From Maratus speciosus (Eukaryota; Arthropoda; Arachnida; Araneae; Salticidae), in assembly GCA_963932465.1 (NCBI GenBank), contig CAWVRF010001077.1, positions 248,001 through 312,000 on the forward strand: DNA of 64,000 nucleotides, given 5' to 3'. Made by a program: the position numbers and the translations under genes. Shown in pieces: positions 41,697-51,622 of the stretch (positions are counted from its first letter, which is position 1; each line of letters opens with the position of its first letter). The notes under the pieces are model-generated. The model ran no database searches, was not told where the DNA came from, and saw only the letters and a program-made list of their open reading frames with translations.

Positions 41697-42358
41697 GAGA
41701 AATAAATTCCGTTTATACTTGATATTTTTATTAAATTCTAAACAATATACATTTTCAATTTTTACTTCTTAAACTCTAAAATTTCAAAAATGAGAAATAA
41801 ATTCCGTTTATACTTGATATTTTTATTAAATTCTAAACAATATACATTTTCAATTTTTACTTCTTAAACTCTAAAATTTCAGAAATGAGAAATAAATTCC
41901 TTTTATACTTGATATTTTTTTTAAATTCTAAACAATATACATTTTCAATTTTTACTTCTTAAACTCTAAAATTTCAGAAATGAGAAATAAATTCTGTTTA
42001 TATTTGATTGTTTTATTAAATTCTAAACAATATACATTTTCAATTTTTACTTCTTAAACTCTAAAATTTCAGAAATGAGAAATAAATTCCGTTTATATTT
42101 GATTGTTTTATTAAATTCTAAACAATATACATTTTCAATTTTTACTTCTTAAACTCTAAAATTTCAGAAATGAGAAATAAATTCCGTTTATACTTGATAT
42201 TTTTATTAAATTCTAAACAATATACATTTTCAATTTTTACTTCTTAAACTCTAAAATTTCAGAAATGAGAAATAAATTCCGTTTATACTTGATAGTTTTA
42301 TTAAATTCTAAACAATATACATTTTCAATATTTACTTCGAAAATTCTAAAATTTCCGA
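41697..42358. repeat. Tandem array, 95-bp unit, seven copies
   Basis: Unit starts GAGAAATAAATTCCGTTTAT at 41697, 41792, 41887, 41982, 42077, 42172 and 42267, exactly 95 bp each time. Copies differ at only a few positions (for example CTTGATATTT against TTTGATTGTT in copies 4 and 5), so the array is young or well homogenised. The last copy decays after 42330. It directly follows the CACCGCC element. Confidence 0.95.
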
Positions 42359-42709
42359 AATTTTGAACCGAATATTAAAAAAAATAAAAAAATGTTCTTT
42401 CAAATTCTGCTTGAAAACATACTCAATTTACTGATGTTTTATGATTTTAAAAATAATTTTTCAAGCATGATTTTTTAGCAAATTTGTATCAGTCATATGC
42501 AGCTTGGTTACGAAAGAGTGACCTCTTAATGCAGCGTAAAAAGTTCAGCATTTGTTTCCGGCAAGTATTCAACAACAAAATTAAAATTTCATAAATAAAT
42601 AAAACACAAATATAACATACATCTTATGGAACTAAGCTTTTAAACGACTGAAATTATAAGAATAAAAAAGGCTGATGTCAGTAGCGATCTTTGGCAATTA
42701 CCTCGGCTA
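42359..42709. other. AT-rich spacer, nothing recognised
   Basis: No ORF or inverted repeat seen between the 95-bp array and the next TTAA element. Confidence 0.5.
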
Positions 42710-43005
42710 TTAACCCTTATCGGTCCTATGTCACCTCCCGGGTGACATCAGTACTTTGTCGTATCGTCGTATGCCACGTGTGTGGTGAGAATAGCATAGC
42801 TGCCAACTTTTACGCTTTTTTCTCAACACTTTAATTTAATAGTAAATGTTGTCGTATTTAATCGGCAAAATAGGCCGTTAAATAATCAAAAAAATTCTAT
42901 TAAATTTTAGTGGTAAGAATAAAGCGTAAGAGTGTGCAGCTATGCGGTAGTAACATGTTTGGTACCAGGATTTCTTACATGAATTTTATTCGTTTAGCAA
43001 AACTT
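42710..43005. mobile_element. TTAA element, CCCTTATCGGTCC end, right end unclear
   Basis: TTAACCCTTATCGGTCCTAT followed by the near-palindrome TGTCACCTCCCGGGTGACA (42729-42747), 15 bp after the TTAA. No complementary right end was found before the family B element begins at 43006. It hosts the small IR element at 42791-42945. Confidence 0.6.
42791..42945. mobile_element. IR element, CATAGCTGCCAACTTTTAC ends (~155 bp)
   Basis: GCATAGCTGCCAACTTTTAC and CGC..., mirrored by GCGTAAGAGTGTGCAGCTATGC. Shorter relative of 19132-19371. The inside carries CGTATTTAATCGGCAAAATA and TTTTAGTGGTAAGAATAA. Confidence 0.75.
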
Positions 43006-43213
43006 TTAACCCCTTCGCGACGGGAGCCTTTTACGAAATGTTTATTACTTTGCTACCGGTTTTAAAAAACAGAAGTTTGTGCTTATTCAAATCGGGAAAA
43101 TGCTCGGATTAAATAAGGCAAATATTAAAGTAAAATTTTACTGGTGAGGATAAACAAGGATTCTTAGGCCTATTTCCGGCACGTATACGTGTCGCTCGTC
43201 CCCAAGGGGTTAA
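43006..43213 (-). mobile_element. TTAA MITE, family B (reverse)
   Basis: TTAACCCCTTCGCGACGGGA to CTCGTCCCCAAGGGGTTAA, with CACGTATACGTG before the right end. Nearly identical in reverse to 41111-41318, 1.7 kb away. Confidence 0.9.
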
Positions 43214-43361
43214 TTGTACTCTGTTAAAATGTACAAGAGAAATGAACTATAAAATTTATTTTTAACATATAGTGGTGCAGGTAGAATAAAAAAATAGTTC
43301 TTGGTGTGAGGGCCTGAGAACATTCACTGAATACTATTACAACTTATAAGTAAAGGTATTA
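43214..43361. other. Short spacer, unrecognised
   Basis: Contains GTGGTGCAGGTAGAATAAAA and TAGTTCTTGGTGTGAGGGCC, loosely like 16890-16915 and 18390-18425, perhaps a decayed shared repeat. Confidence 0.3.
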
Positions 43362-43541
43362 TAGTCTGTGGTGGCGAATTTCGAATTTCATAGATTCGTA
43401 CATCATTCGATTAGTTTTATTGAGCTTAGTAATTTTATACCTCGCATATCGGCTATTGAGTTTTATAATGACAGGGGATCGGGACAAAGTTCAAAATTGC
43501 ATTCATTGAAAAACAGTTGCCTTCAGAGAAATAAGTTCGAT

Positions 43542-43850
43542 TTAACCCTTTCACTGTGTAATTGTTTTATCAAAATAGCTTCAAAAATTGCGTATTTAAA
43601 CCCTTCGCGACGAACGTCTTTTAAGAATTTTTATTCTTTTGTCACCGGTTTTTCAAAACAAAAATTTTTGTCTACCTTAATCGGGAAAATGCTCCGAAGG
43701 CAAAATTTACAATAAAAAATAATTGCTGGGAATAATCAAGGAGTATTAAATAGAAGGAAAAATGCATCCCCGAGGAAATCTCGGGTTGCGCAAATGTTGC
43801 TTCTTTTACGTTGCCCAAGGAAATTTCGGGTTGCGCAGCGTGAGGATTAA
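43542..43850. mobile_element. TTAA MITE, family D-like, rearranged
   Basis: TTAACCCTTTCACTGTGTAA to GCGCAGCGTGAGGATTAA. It carries the family near-palindrome twice: CCCGAGGAAATCTCGGG (43769-43785) and CCCAAGGAAATTTCGGG (43814-43830), the second 16 bp from the right TTAA. An internal CCCTTCGCGACGAACGTC recalls family B, so this may be a B/D hybrid or a nested end. Confidence 0.7.
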
Positions 43851-44004
43851 CTTTACTAATTGTTTTTAGAGAGCCATACATTTCCAATAACTACGATAAG
43901 CTATAATATATTGCTGTTATTATAAGAGTTTGAAATTTCAGATAAAATATTCATATGCTACTTGACAGGCAGGATTTCGCGAGTTACGATGTCCTGGTCT
44001 AGCG

Positions 44005-44194
44005 CAGTGTTGCCACTGGGCTACTTTTTAAAGATTTAGATTTCTCGATTGGCACCACGTTTCTGAAATGGTAAAATTCCCCTTGTTTTCTCCTTAATTA
44101 GTATGTCAGTAAGTAAGGCGAATTTTACTATTTCAAGAAAGTGGTGCCAATCTTGAAATGTGTATTTTAAAAAAGTGGCCCACTGGCAATACTG
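44005..44194. mobile_element. Foldback MITE, GTGTTGCCAGTGGGC family, copy 5
   Basis: 190 bp, CAGTGTTGCCACTGGGCTAC to GGCCCACTGGCAATACTG. Flanks GTCTAGCG and GTCTAGTT suggest a degraded target duplication of 6-8 bp. Confidence 0.85.
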
Positions 44195-44502
44195 GTCTAG
44201 TTTTGTTCATCCTGTCAATACTTTTCCGGAATTTCGAGCAAAAATCTTTGTAACCACACATTGTCGGTTCTTTTGTCAGATTTTCAATCACTTCGTAACT
44301 TGCGGAAAGTCTGGGTACGGTTGCATACGAAGGAATTTTCTGCTACTGTTTTATTTTTATCGTATTATGCAAACTTTTAAACTTTCACTCAGCCCCCTGT
44401 CGTTATTAAAACGCAATAGCCGATATGCGACGTAGCAAATTACTTAGCTCGATGAGACCAATCGAATGAGCTATAAAAACCGAAATTCACCGCCACAGAT
44501 TA

Positions 44503-45018
44503 TATCCTCCTGAGACCTGGCATCCATTTAAATGGATGTTTTGCTTTCGCCTTCTATTGCGTTAAATTTCATTGTAGCAACCTAAAACCAGTTTGGCATG
44601 GTAATGTATAAATCAAAAATCACCATCCAAACATTGGATTTTGGCAACAACTTTGTTTACAAAATGGCATAATAAATGAGTCAAGTTGGAATTCTACGTT
44701 CTGCTGGTATTCGTTTTTATGTTATTTTAATTTGTTTAAACTATTTTTTTTTTTTGCAATTTTAATAGCAGATGTTAATATTTGCCTTATGTTCTTTATA
44801 ATAAATTCTATAATTTCTCACACTTTTAGCATTTTTAAAATTATTTTAAAGCTAGTTATGGCCTGAACATCCATTTAGATGGATGTGCTGTAAAACAAAA
44901 TTAAAAAATCGAAATTTATTAATTTCTTTAAAAACATCATTTTTTATGTTTTTTGTTGAAAAAAACTCATATTAAAAAAAATATATGCATTACATTTTGC
45001 TTGGGTCTCAGGAGGATA
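44503..45018. mobile_element. TCCTCCTGAGACC MITE, copy 2 (reverse)
   Basis: TATCCTCCTGAGACCTGGC to GGGTCTCAGGAGGATA. The perfect palindrome CATCCATTTAAATGGATG (44521-44538) is 16 bp inside the left TA. Collinear in reverse with 14086-14610 through the conserved GTCAAGTTGGAATTCTACG block. It abuts the preceding element with a shared TATA. Confidence 0.9.
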
Positions 45019-45059
45019 TAGTCTAAGAGATAGCAAAGTTTTCGTCACCTGATTTTATC

Positions 45060-45810
45060 AAGGCTCATTTTTCTATATGTTCTTCCGTTTTATGGTGTAG
45101 TACGTATGTGGACGGTCTGGCTGGCGGGAGATGTCGAGTTTACCTGCGAGAAAAGGGGTTATGCAGGCCAAAAACTTCAAAATTACGTTATTTTAGCATG
45201 ACTTTTGTTTATAACATCTGTTTGTACTAACTGTTTGTGATATTAATCCATTATTGCCAAACGTTGCCAATGTTGCTGAGACCCTGCCAGATCCACATTT
45301 GCCCTGTTTCAAGAGTGTTTTATAGTGTAAAAATTATAAGTCATCTGTAGGTCATTTTAGCAAGTTTAAAAATAACAAGATATTACTCTTTGGCTAACAG
45401 ACAACCTACAATTAATTTGCCAAACACAAATTCGGTTGCAAAATTAATGCCATACGCAAGCAAAATTAAACAAGCACTTTCGTCGCCATATTTAAAGCCG
45501 TATGGCCTTAACTTTGCAACCGAATTTCTGTCTGGCAAGTTAATTATAGGTTGTCCGATACCCAAAGAGTAATATGTTGCAATTTTTAAGCTTGCTTAAA
45601 GGACGCGAAGATGGCATGTTTTTTTACTTATATATGTGGATCTATCAGGGTCTTAGCAACGTTGGTAACGTCTGGCTATAATGTATTAATATCACAAATA
45701 TTTAGTAGAAACAGATGTTACTCCCGCAGGTAAACGCAACGTCTCCCAACAGCCAGGCTGTCCGCATACGTACTAAAACATAAAATGGAAGAACATATAG
45801 AAGAATGAGC
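45060..45810. mobile_element. Large palindromic element (~750 bp)
   Basis: Three nested inverted pairs: outer GGCTCATTTTTCTATATGTT to GTTTACCTGCG with mirror; middle GCCAATGTTGCTGAGACCCT with mirror; centre ACTCTTTGGCTAACAGACAA through GGTTGCAAAATTAATGCCAT with mirror. The 60-codon ORFs on opposite strands at 45383-45572 encode near-copies of each other because the centre is a palindrome. No transposase recognised. Confidence 0.8.
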
Positions 45811-46785
45811 CTTGTAAAAATGACGTGTTTTTTGACGTTGCTAGCTCTTAGACTAATAGTACCTTTTCTTGTTAGTGACGAATTATACATTAAAAGCTAG
45901 CGTCGGTAAGAGTTAATTCCTGGCAGACGGAAATTAGAAAGTATTGCTTTAAAAAAATTTTAAGACTATATTTGAATACAAAAAATGCGAATGGTGTTGC
46001 TAGGCGCAAACTAAAGAACATATTATATGTAAAAGATCCATTAGAGTTGTCAAAAAAAAATATATATATATGTATTTTTTTTCACTTACGTACTGCAACC
46101 TAGTTAACCTGGTTTGAATCTTTTAATCCGAATAAAAAATACCGTTTTTTAAAAAAGAAACATACAAAATTGCACTCTTCAACTCTCTATAACGAAAAAG
46201 ACTTTTAAGATTTTTTTCTTTTTTTTTTGCAAATGAATGTTAGCTGCTTTTCTCTATATATTTCCACTTTAAAAATACGGAAGTAATTAAAAACGGTCCA
46301 AGTGCGAACGTTTATGGAGATACTGTGAAATTACACAGAAGTGTTTTTTCCTCTCAAGAATTTTAAATTTTTGAAGTTTTATTTTGGAAAAAAGTAATAA
46401 GAAAAATTTGAAATTATGTAGCGTTTAAGTTAATCAACTCGTCAAAGCAAACCAAACTTTTCTGTCAAAAAATGCTGAAAACACATAAAAGTGAAAGTAA
46501 CATAACTCGATAAACTTTGATCAAACAGAAATGTAATTCCTTTTGTTTGCATATTATCCCATACAGAAAGTTTCCAAAATAAACTTTCACGACTCAGGCA
46601 CGGTATAAAAACTGAAAAGGCTTAACACTTTTTTCTGTATAACAGTACATTATTATACGATAACTATTTTGAAGTAAATGGATTTCCATATATAAGGAAC
46701 ATTATTTTAGTAATTGAAACTATACCTTTAAAACTGGCGGTGTTTTTTATTGATTATTTTATGATTAGCTATTGATCATTGATAA
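45811..46785. other. AT-rich spacer, nothing recognised
   Basis: Nearly 1 kb without ORFs of note, inverted repeats or tandem repeats that I could recognise. A short (TA)n lies near 46062-46072. Confidence 0.5.
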
Positions 46786-46866
46786 GTAAAACACCCTGAA
46801 TACTAGGCCTGAACGCTGACACAAAAATGGCAGCTGTCGTATGCGAATATTTTTTAATACTTGTAC

Positions 46867-48736
46867 TACAGCTTCTAGAATATATAGTGTGGGAATCTAC
46901 TATCCAAACAGCGCTAAAAAGTTGTATCCCTTAAATGTACAATGATGCTGAAATCCAGGGAGCCGATCGCAGCGACATCTGCGATATATTTTTAAATTTC
47001 AAAGTAAATATCGTGTTATTTGAATGGAGTTACGAATAAAGAGGAGGAGACATATAGTCTAATGTCTACCAGTTGCGAGTGAAGTAACTGAGGAGGTTGT
47101 CACAATATGGCGGCTGCCTTTTTTTAAATCGTATCTTCAATTTCTGATTACCGCCGGGGCAAATAACCCACCAGTAAAATTGAACAGAAAATTTCGTCTT
47201 ATTTAAGCATGTTATTCATGGAATTTTTTTCTCAAATATGGCCAAAATTTGCATTTGTTCTTACTGGTGTCAGTTTGTATTGTAATACTGTCAGTTTGCT
47301 TCTCTGGTTGTCACAATATGGCGGAAACGAAGAGCGTGACTACAGCCAGAGTAAATTTCTACCAGTAAAAATAAAAATCTGTTTCTATCATTATTTATGA
47401 CTGAAATTTTGCAATAACAAGGCGTTTAAGCAGAAAATTTCTATATAAATTTACTGGTGGAAGTTTCCGCCGGCGGTAAATAGCCAAAGCGATATAAGTA
47501 AGCGTCCTATCTTAAATGGGAGAGGTAACATCAATCAAGGTTGCACGCCACCTAGCAGACGGGGTTAAACTACTGGAATATGCCGAACTGTTTTCTAACT
47601 TCACACCACTAAAATTGTAAAGTTTTTTTCAGCTTGATTAATAACTGAAATGTTTCAGACAAGGTGAAGAAAACTTTGTGGTGTCAAGTGCATCTTGACG
47701 CCCCTCTCGCTACGCCATTGTTTTGCAATAAATATGGCGAACAAAATTCAGTTCTATGAGTGACTGAAGATTTAGAAAGCATGCGCAGATGGTAGATATC
47801 TTGTCATATATGACGTCACACTAAAAGCCCGCGTATGTGGATTATCACGACGTCCACAAGTTGGCGCAACTGTGTTAATTTATGCCCGATTCCAGTATTA
47901 AGTTTGTACGCTTACATATATCGCTTTGGTAAATAACCCCTGAGATAGCGGTTACAGTTGAAGCTTCGATATTTTAAGGATATGTCACTTTCTCTTTATC
48001 AATAGTTCATGGTTATTTGAAACGTCAAGACAATCGTCTTAGAGTTTTAGAAAATATGCTACAGATGTCGCTGTGATCGACTCATTGGATTTCAGCATCG
48101 TTTGACATTTAAGGGATCCAATATTTCAGCACTTTTTTAAGTATTACTATGACAATGGAGTTATGAATAAAGAGGAGGAGACATATAGTGTATTGTGTGC
48201 CAGTTGCGAGTGAAGTAATTGAAGAGGTTGTGACAAGATGGCGGCTGCTTTTTTAAAATAGGATTTACAGTTTCTGAGTACCGCCGGGGCGAACTTCCCA
48301 CCAGTAAAATTTAATAGAAATTTTTATCTTATTTAAGCGTCTTTTTCATGGAACATTTTCTCACAAATGTGGTAAAATTTTCTATTTATTTTTACTGGTG
48401 TCAGTTTGCATTGTGAAACAGTCAGTTTGTTTCACTGGTTGTCACAATATGGCGAAAACGCAGGGACTGTCTTCCGCCAAAATAATCTCCCACCAGTAAA
48501 AATAAAAATCTGTTCCTGCCATTATATATGACTGAAATTTTGCATTAATAATGCGTTTAAAAAAGGAGAAAATTTCTATATGTACTTACTGGTGGAAGAT
48601 TTTACCAGCTGTAATCAAGCCCTGTTAAAGCGGTTATAGTTGAAACTTCACTATTTTAAGGATACATTAGTTCCTCTTTATTAATAGTTCCATGACTGTG
48701 ACAGCCGATTTCCACACTATATATTCTAGACGCTGT
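46867..48736. mobile_element. ACAGCKTCTAGAATATATAG element with 8-bp TSD (~1.87 kb)
   Basis: Ends ACAGCTTCTAGAATATATAG and the complement of CACACTATATATTCTAGACG, flanked by ACTTGTAC (46859-46866 and 48737-48744), an exact 8-bp duplication. Inside, a block with GAATAAAGAGGAGGAGACAT, GTTGCGAGTGAAGTAA and ATGGCGGCTGC appears twice in direct orientation (47027-47170 and 48154-48300). An inverted pair around CTGAAATCCA...GCGACATCTG lies at 46921-46990 and 48053-48125. Many CACCAGTAAAA boxes are present. hAT MITE copy 2 is nested. Confidence 0.75.
47485..47928. mobile_element. hAT-type MITE, CAAAGCGATATAAG family, copy 2
   Basis: 444 bp, CAAAGCGATATAAGTAAGCG to CGCTTACATATATCGCTTTG. Flanks TAAATAGC and GTAAATAA show the target duplication with a one-base slip. 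Lies inside the TCTAGAA element. Confidence 0.85.
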
Positions 48737-48933
48737 ACTTGTACGATACCCTAAATTCCGGCACCAGTATTTTCTTAAAGTTTTCTTTGACTTATTTAAT
48801 CTCGGAAAAATAAAGGGGATTATTTAAAACTATTATAAACTATTTAAAAATTACTGGTACAAAATTCAAGATACCGTACATACGCTGAAAAAAATCTCCT
48901 TACGGAGTCGCCATTGTTATTTCAGCGGTCAGG

Positions 48934-49215
48934 CACCGCCCCCTGAATACTAGGCTGAGCGCTGACACAAAAATGGCGGCTGTGGAAGGCGGATTTTTTT
49001 TTTTTCAGCGTGTGTAAAGTCCCTTGAATATTTGTACAAATAATTTTCAAACGCTTTTTCTGTTTTATTTTCCTTAGATTAAACATGTTAAAGAAATCTT
49101 ATGTAAAATCCTGGTGTCCAAATTTAAGGGACCGTACATACGTTCAAAGAATCAGCCTTCGGCATCCGCTATTTTTATGTCAGCGCTCAGACCTAGTATT
49201 CAGGGGGGGAGGGTG
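48934..49215. mobile_element. CACCGCC-family MITE, compact copy (282 bp)
   Basis: CACCGCCCCCTGAATACTAG to CCTAGTATTCAGGGGGGAGGGTG, with flanks GGTCAGG (48927-48933) and GGTCAGA (49216-49222), a 7-bp duplication with one mismatch. Carries AAAAATGGCGGC, TCAGCGTGTGTAAAGTCCC and the mirrored AAGGGACCGTACATACG. It inserted into the end of another copy of its own family. Confidence 0.85.
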
Positions 49216-49398
49216 GGTCAGACTTAGTTTTCACAGGTGGTGAGTATGTCCAGTATTTAATTTTATGTTCCGCACATATTAAACTGTATATAAGTATAAA
49301 ACTAAAAATTTGTTTTAAAACAATATTTTAAAAGCATTCAATGTTCATATTGAAAATTACGTCTAAATTTTTTACGGCAATTCATGATTTTATTTTCA

Positions 49399-49593
49399 TT
49401 AAGTTCTGTTAAAATACATTCCTTTGGAGTGTGCGGGCACCGAGCTCGACTGTAAAATATTCACGGCATTTTTTACGCTTTCTCTAACAATTGCTACTTT
49501 TTTGTTTAACATGGGACTAACCTGGGTTTTTCTTGTTAGTGCGTTGAATACACTTAATAATTTGTCCCAATACTCAAATTTAACATCTTGCAC
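49399..49593 (-). CDS. Possible terminal exon, partly duplicated at 49716-49848
   Basis: An open minus-strand frame: QDVKFEYWDKLLSVFNALTR, KTQVSPMLNKKVAIVRESVK, NAVNILQSSS, ending GMYFNRT and a stop, with AATAAA five bases on (49389-49394). It lacks an ATG; an in-frame stop just upstream and an AAG|TG junction would fit a 3' splice site, though the pyrimidine tract is weak. A 133-bp part is repeated 5' of it in the same frame with mainly silent changes. Mixed amphipathic composition unlike the read-through ORFs nearby. No family recognised. Confidence 0.4.
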   Translation of the reverse strand: MQDVKFEYWDKLLSVFNALTRKTQVSPMLNKKVAIVRESVKNAVNILQSSSVPAHSKGMYFNRT

Positions 49594-49848
49594 TTATTAG
49601 CCTAACAATTGGAACTTTTTTCATTATTGGAGCTACAGAACTGATTTTTGTAATGACACAGTCTAAATCATATGGAAAAACTGTCCCACTTCAAATTTTC
49701 AAATTACAACAGATTTCTCTAACAATTGCTACTTTTTTGTTTAACATAGGACTAACCTGGTTTTTTCTTGTTAGTGCATTGAATACACTTAATAACTTGT
49801 CCCAATACTCAAATTTGACATCTTGCACTTATTAGCTTAACAATTGGA
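49481..49848. repeat. Direct duplication of a 133-bp exon-like segment
   Basis: 49481-49613 and 49716-49848 are 133 bp each with six differences. Five fall within the shared open minus-strand frame; four of these are silent and one changes Thr to Asn. The sixth lies in the presumed intron side. The 102 bp between the copies are unrelated. Confidence 0.8.
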
Positions 49849-50231
49849 ATTTCTATAATTATCGCACTAGAATCGTACTTTTTTTCATTAAATTATTACA
49901 GGACAAAGTTTTAAATGTTCCCATCAATAATTTTTGTTCCATGCCATTTTGGTTACTGTAAAACCCTACTCCGGTTCACGGGCGGTCCCTGCACTGATTT
50001 CTCGCACTTATACTATTTATCAAAATCCATAAAACACCAAATAACCTTCAATACTTTTGCCCTGGAGGTAAAAGTTTGGTGGAAAACGTAAGCAAGTGAT
50101 TTTACACTAGATTAATTTCAGCACAATTATTCTATTGGTAAATACCTCCCATGAGTTGTAATTTTGGAACTGGGTGAAAAAATGTCAGGGCCAACATTCG
50201 AATTAGAGATATCTTGGCTGAAGCTGCCAAT
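49849..50231. other. Spacer with a short direct repeat
   Basis: About 50090-50175 (ACACTAGATTAATTTCAGCA, ATGAGTTGTAATTTTGGAAC) recurs at about 51740-51815 beyond the nested hAT element, as a direct repeat of about 85 bp. Otherwise unrecognised. Confidence 0.5.
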
Positions 50232-50496
50232 CAAAGCCATATAAGTAAGCGTCCTATCTTAAATGGGAGAGGTAACAGCAAGATTAAAGGCGAGGTCACA
50301 TCAATCAAGGTCGCACGCCACGTAGCGGATGGGGTTAAACTACAGGAAGATGTCTAACTATTTTCTTACTTCACACCACTAACATTGTAAAGTTTTTTTC
50401 AGCTTGATTAATAGGTGAAATATATCTGACAAGGCGAAGAAAACTTCGTGGTTTCAAGTGCGTCTGGACGCTCCTCTCGCTGCGCGGTTATTTTGC

Positions 50497-51217
50497 CACC
50501 GCCCCCTGAATACTAGGCCTAAGCGCTAGACCAAACATGGCGGCCAAAGCGATATAAGTAAGCGTCCTATCTTAAATGAAAGAAGTAACCGCAAGATTAA
50601 AAGCGAGGTCACATCAATCAAGGTCATGTGCCACGTAGCGGATGGAGTGTGAACTACAGATAGATACCTAGCTGTTTTCTTACTCACACCACTAAAATTG
50701 TAAAAATTTTTTCACCTTCATTAATAACTGAAGCGTTTCTAATGAGGTGAAGAAAACTTGGTGGTGTCAAGTGCATCGAAATGCCTTTCTCGCTACCCCA
50801 TTATTTTGCAATAAATGTGGCAAACAAAATTCATTTCCATGAGTGACTAAAGGTTTAGAAAATGCGTTCCACACTAAAAGCCCGCGTATGTGGATTATCA
50901 CTCCGTCCACAAGATGGCGCAACTGTGTTAATTTACGCCCGATTCCTGTATTAAGTTTGTACGCTTACTTATATCGCTTTGATGGCGGCTGCCGAAGGCG
51001 GATTTTTTTCAGCGTGTGCACGGTCCCTTAAATATTCCTACCAATATTTTTTCCGCTTCGTTTTTCTGAGAATAAGCAAGGTAGAGAAATCTTTTATAAA
51101 ATACTGGTGTCTACATATAAGGGACCGTACCTACGCTAAAAGAAATCCGCCTTCGGCAGCCGCCATTTTTGTGTCATTTTTGTGTGAGCGCTCAGGCCTA
51201 GTATTCAGAGGGCGGTG
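50497..51217. mobile_element. CACCGCC-family element with exact 7-bp TSD
   Basis: CACCGCCCCCTGAATACTAG to CCTAGTATTCAGAGGGCGGTG, flanked exactly by ATTTTGC (50490-50496 and 51218-51224). The best evidence that this family makes 7-bp duplications. The short ORFs at 50843-51218 run through the nest and are not genes. Confidence 0.9.
50545..50981. mobile_element. hAT-type MITE copy 4, nested
   Basis: 437 bp, TIRs as for the other copies, exact 8-bp duplication ATGGCGGC (50537-50544 and 50982-50989). It inserted into the ATGGCGGC box of the CACCGCC element, which itself lies in hAT copy 3. Confidence 0.9.
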
Positions 51218-51439
51218 ATTTTGCAATAAATGTGGTAAGCAAAATGCAGTTCCATGAGAGACTACACATTCAGAAAATACGCGCAGATGGTAGATATCCT
51301 ATCATATATGACGTCACACTAAAAGCCCGCGTATCTGGATTACCACCCCGTCCACAAGATGGCGCAACTGTGTTAACTTACGCCCGATTCCAGTATTAAG
51401 TTTGTACGCTTACTTATATCGCTTTGCTGCCAATTCTCT

Positions 51440-51622
51440 GCCAACTGAGATATCGTCGGTACCATGTCAAACTATCCAGTATGAAAACAGTTTTGGCAGT
51501 GGGCTCTATTTCAAAAATGTGGTGCCAATCAAGAAATCTGAATTTTAAAAAAGTACTACATTGGCAACACTGTTTTCATATTGGATAGTTTGACATGGTA
51601 CCGACGATATCCGGGACGAATC
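51440..51622. mobile_element. Foldback with a deleted GTGTTGCCAGTGG foldback at its centre
   Basis: Outer arms GATATCGTCGGTACCATGTC, AAACTATCCAGTATGAAAAC and exact mirror. The centre (51488-51572) is the right half of the GTGTTGCCAGTGGGC family (AAATGTGGTGCCAATCAAGA, ACATTGGCAACACTG), copy 6. Confidence 0.8.

Larger units (their letters stand above)
43362..44502. mobile_element. TA-flanked IR element, GTCTGTGGYGGYGAATTTCG ends (~1.14 kb)
   Basis: Left arm GTCTGTGGTGGCGAATTTCG through CATATCGGCTATTG (about 115 bp), mirrored by CAATAGCCGATATGCGACG to CGAAATTCACCGCCACAGAT. TA on both sides. A family D-like TTAA MITE and foldback copy 5 are nested inside. The 115- and 91-codon ORFs reading out of the arms are mirror-related and not genes. 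Confidence 0.8.
46786..49242. mobile_element. CACCGCC-family element hosting two further elements
   Basis: Left end CACCCTGAATACTAGGCCTG (four bases of the CACCGCCCCC start lost), then AACGCTGACACAAAAATGGC. Right end GGTCAGACTTAGTTTTCACA, GGTGGTG. Inside are the TCTAGAA element (46867-48736) and a complete smaller CACCGCC copy (48934-49215). Flanks AGTAAAA and AGTATGT are too diverged to prove the duplication. Confidence 0.65.
50232..51426. mobile_element. hAT-type MITE copy 3, interrupted
   Basis: CAAAGCCATATAAGTAAGCG to CGCTTACTTATATCGCTTTG with an exact 8-bp duplication CTGCCAAT at 50224-50231 and 51427-51434. Its body is broken at ATTTTGC by a CACCGCC element (50497-51217), which itself contains hAT MITE copy 4. 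Confidence 0.9.

Noticed and set aside
43368..43715. 115-codon plus-strand ORF
   Set aside because: It starts in a terminal inverted repeat and runs into a nested TTAA MITE. Composition reflects these repeats and no domain is seen.
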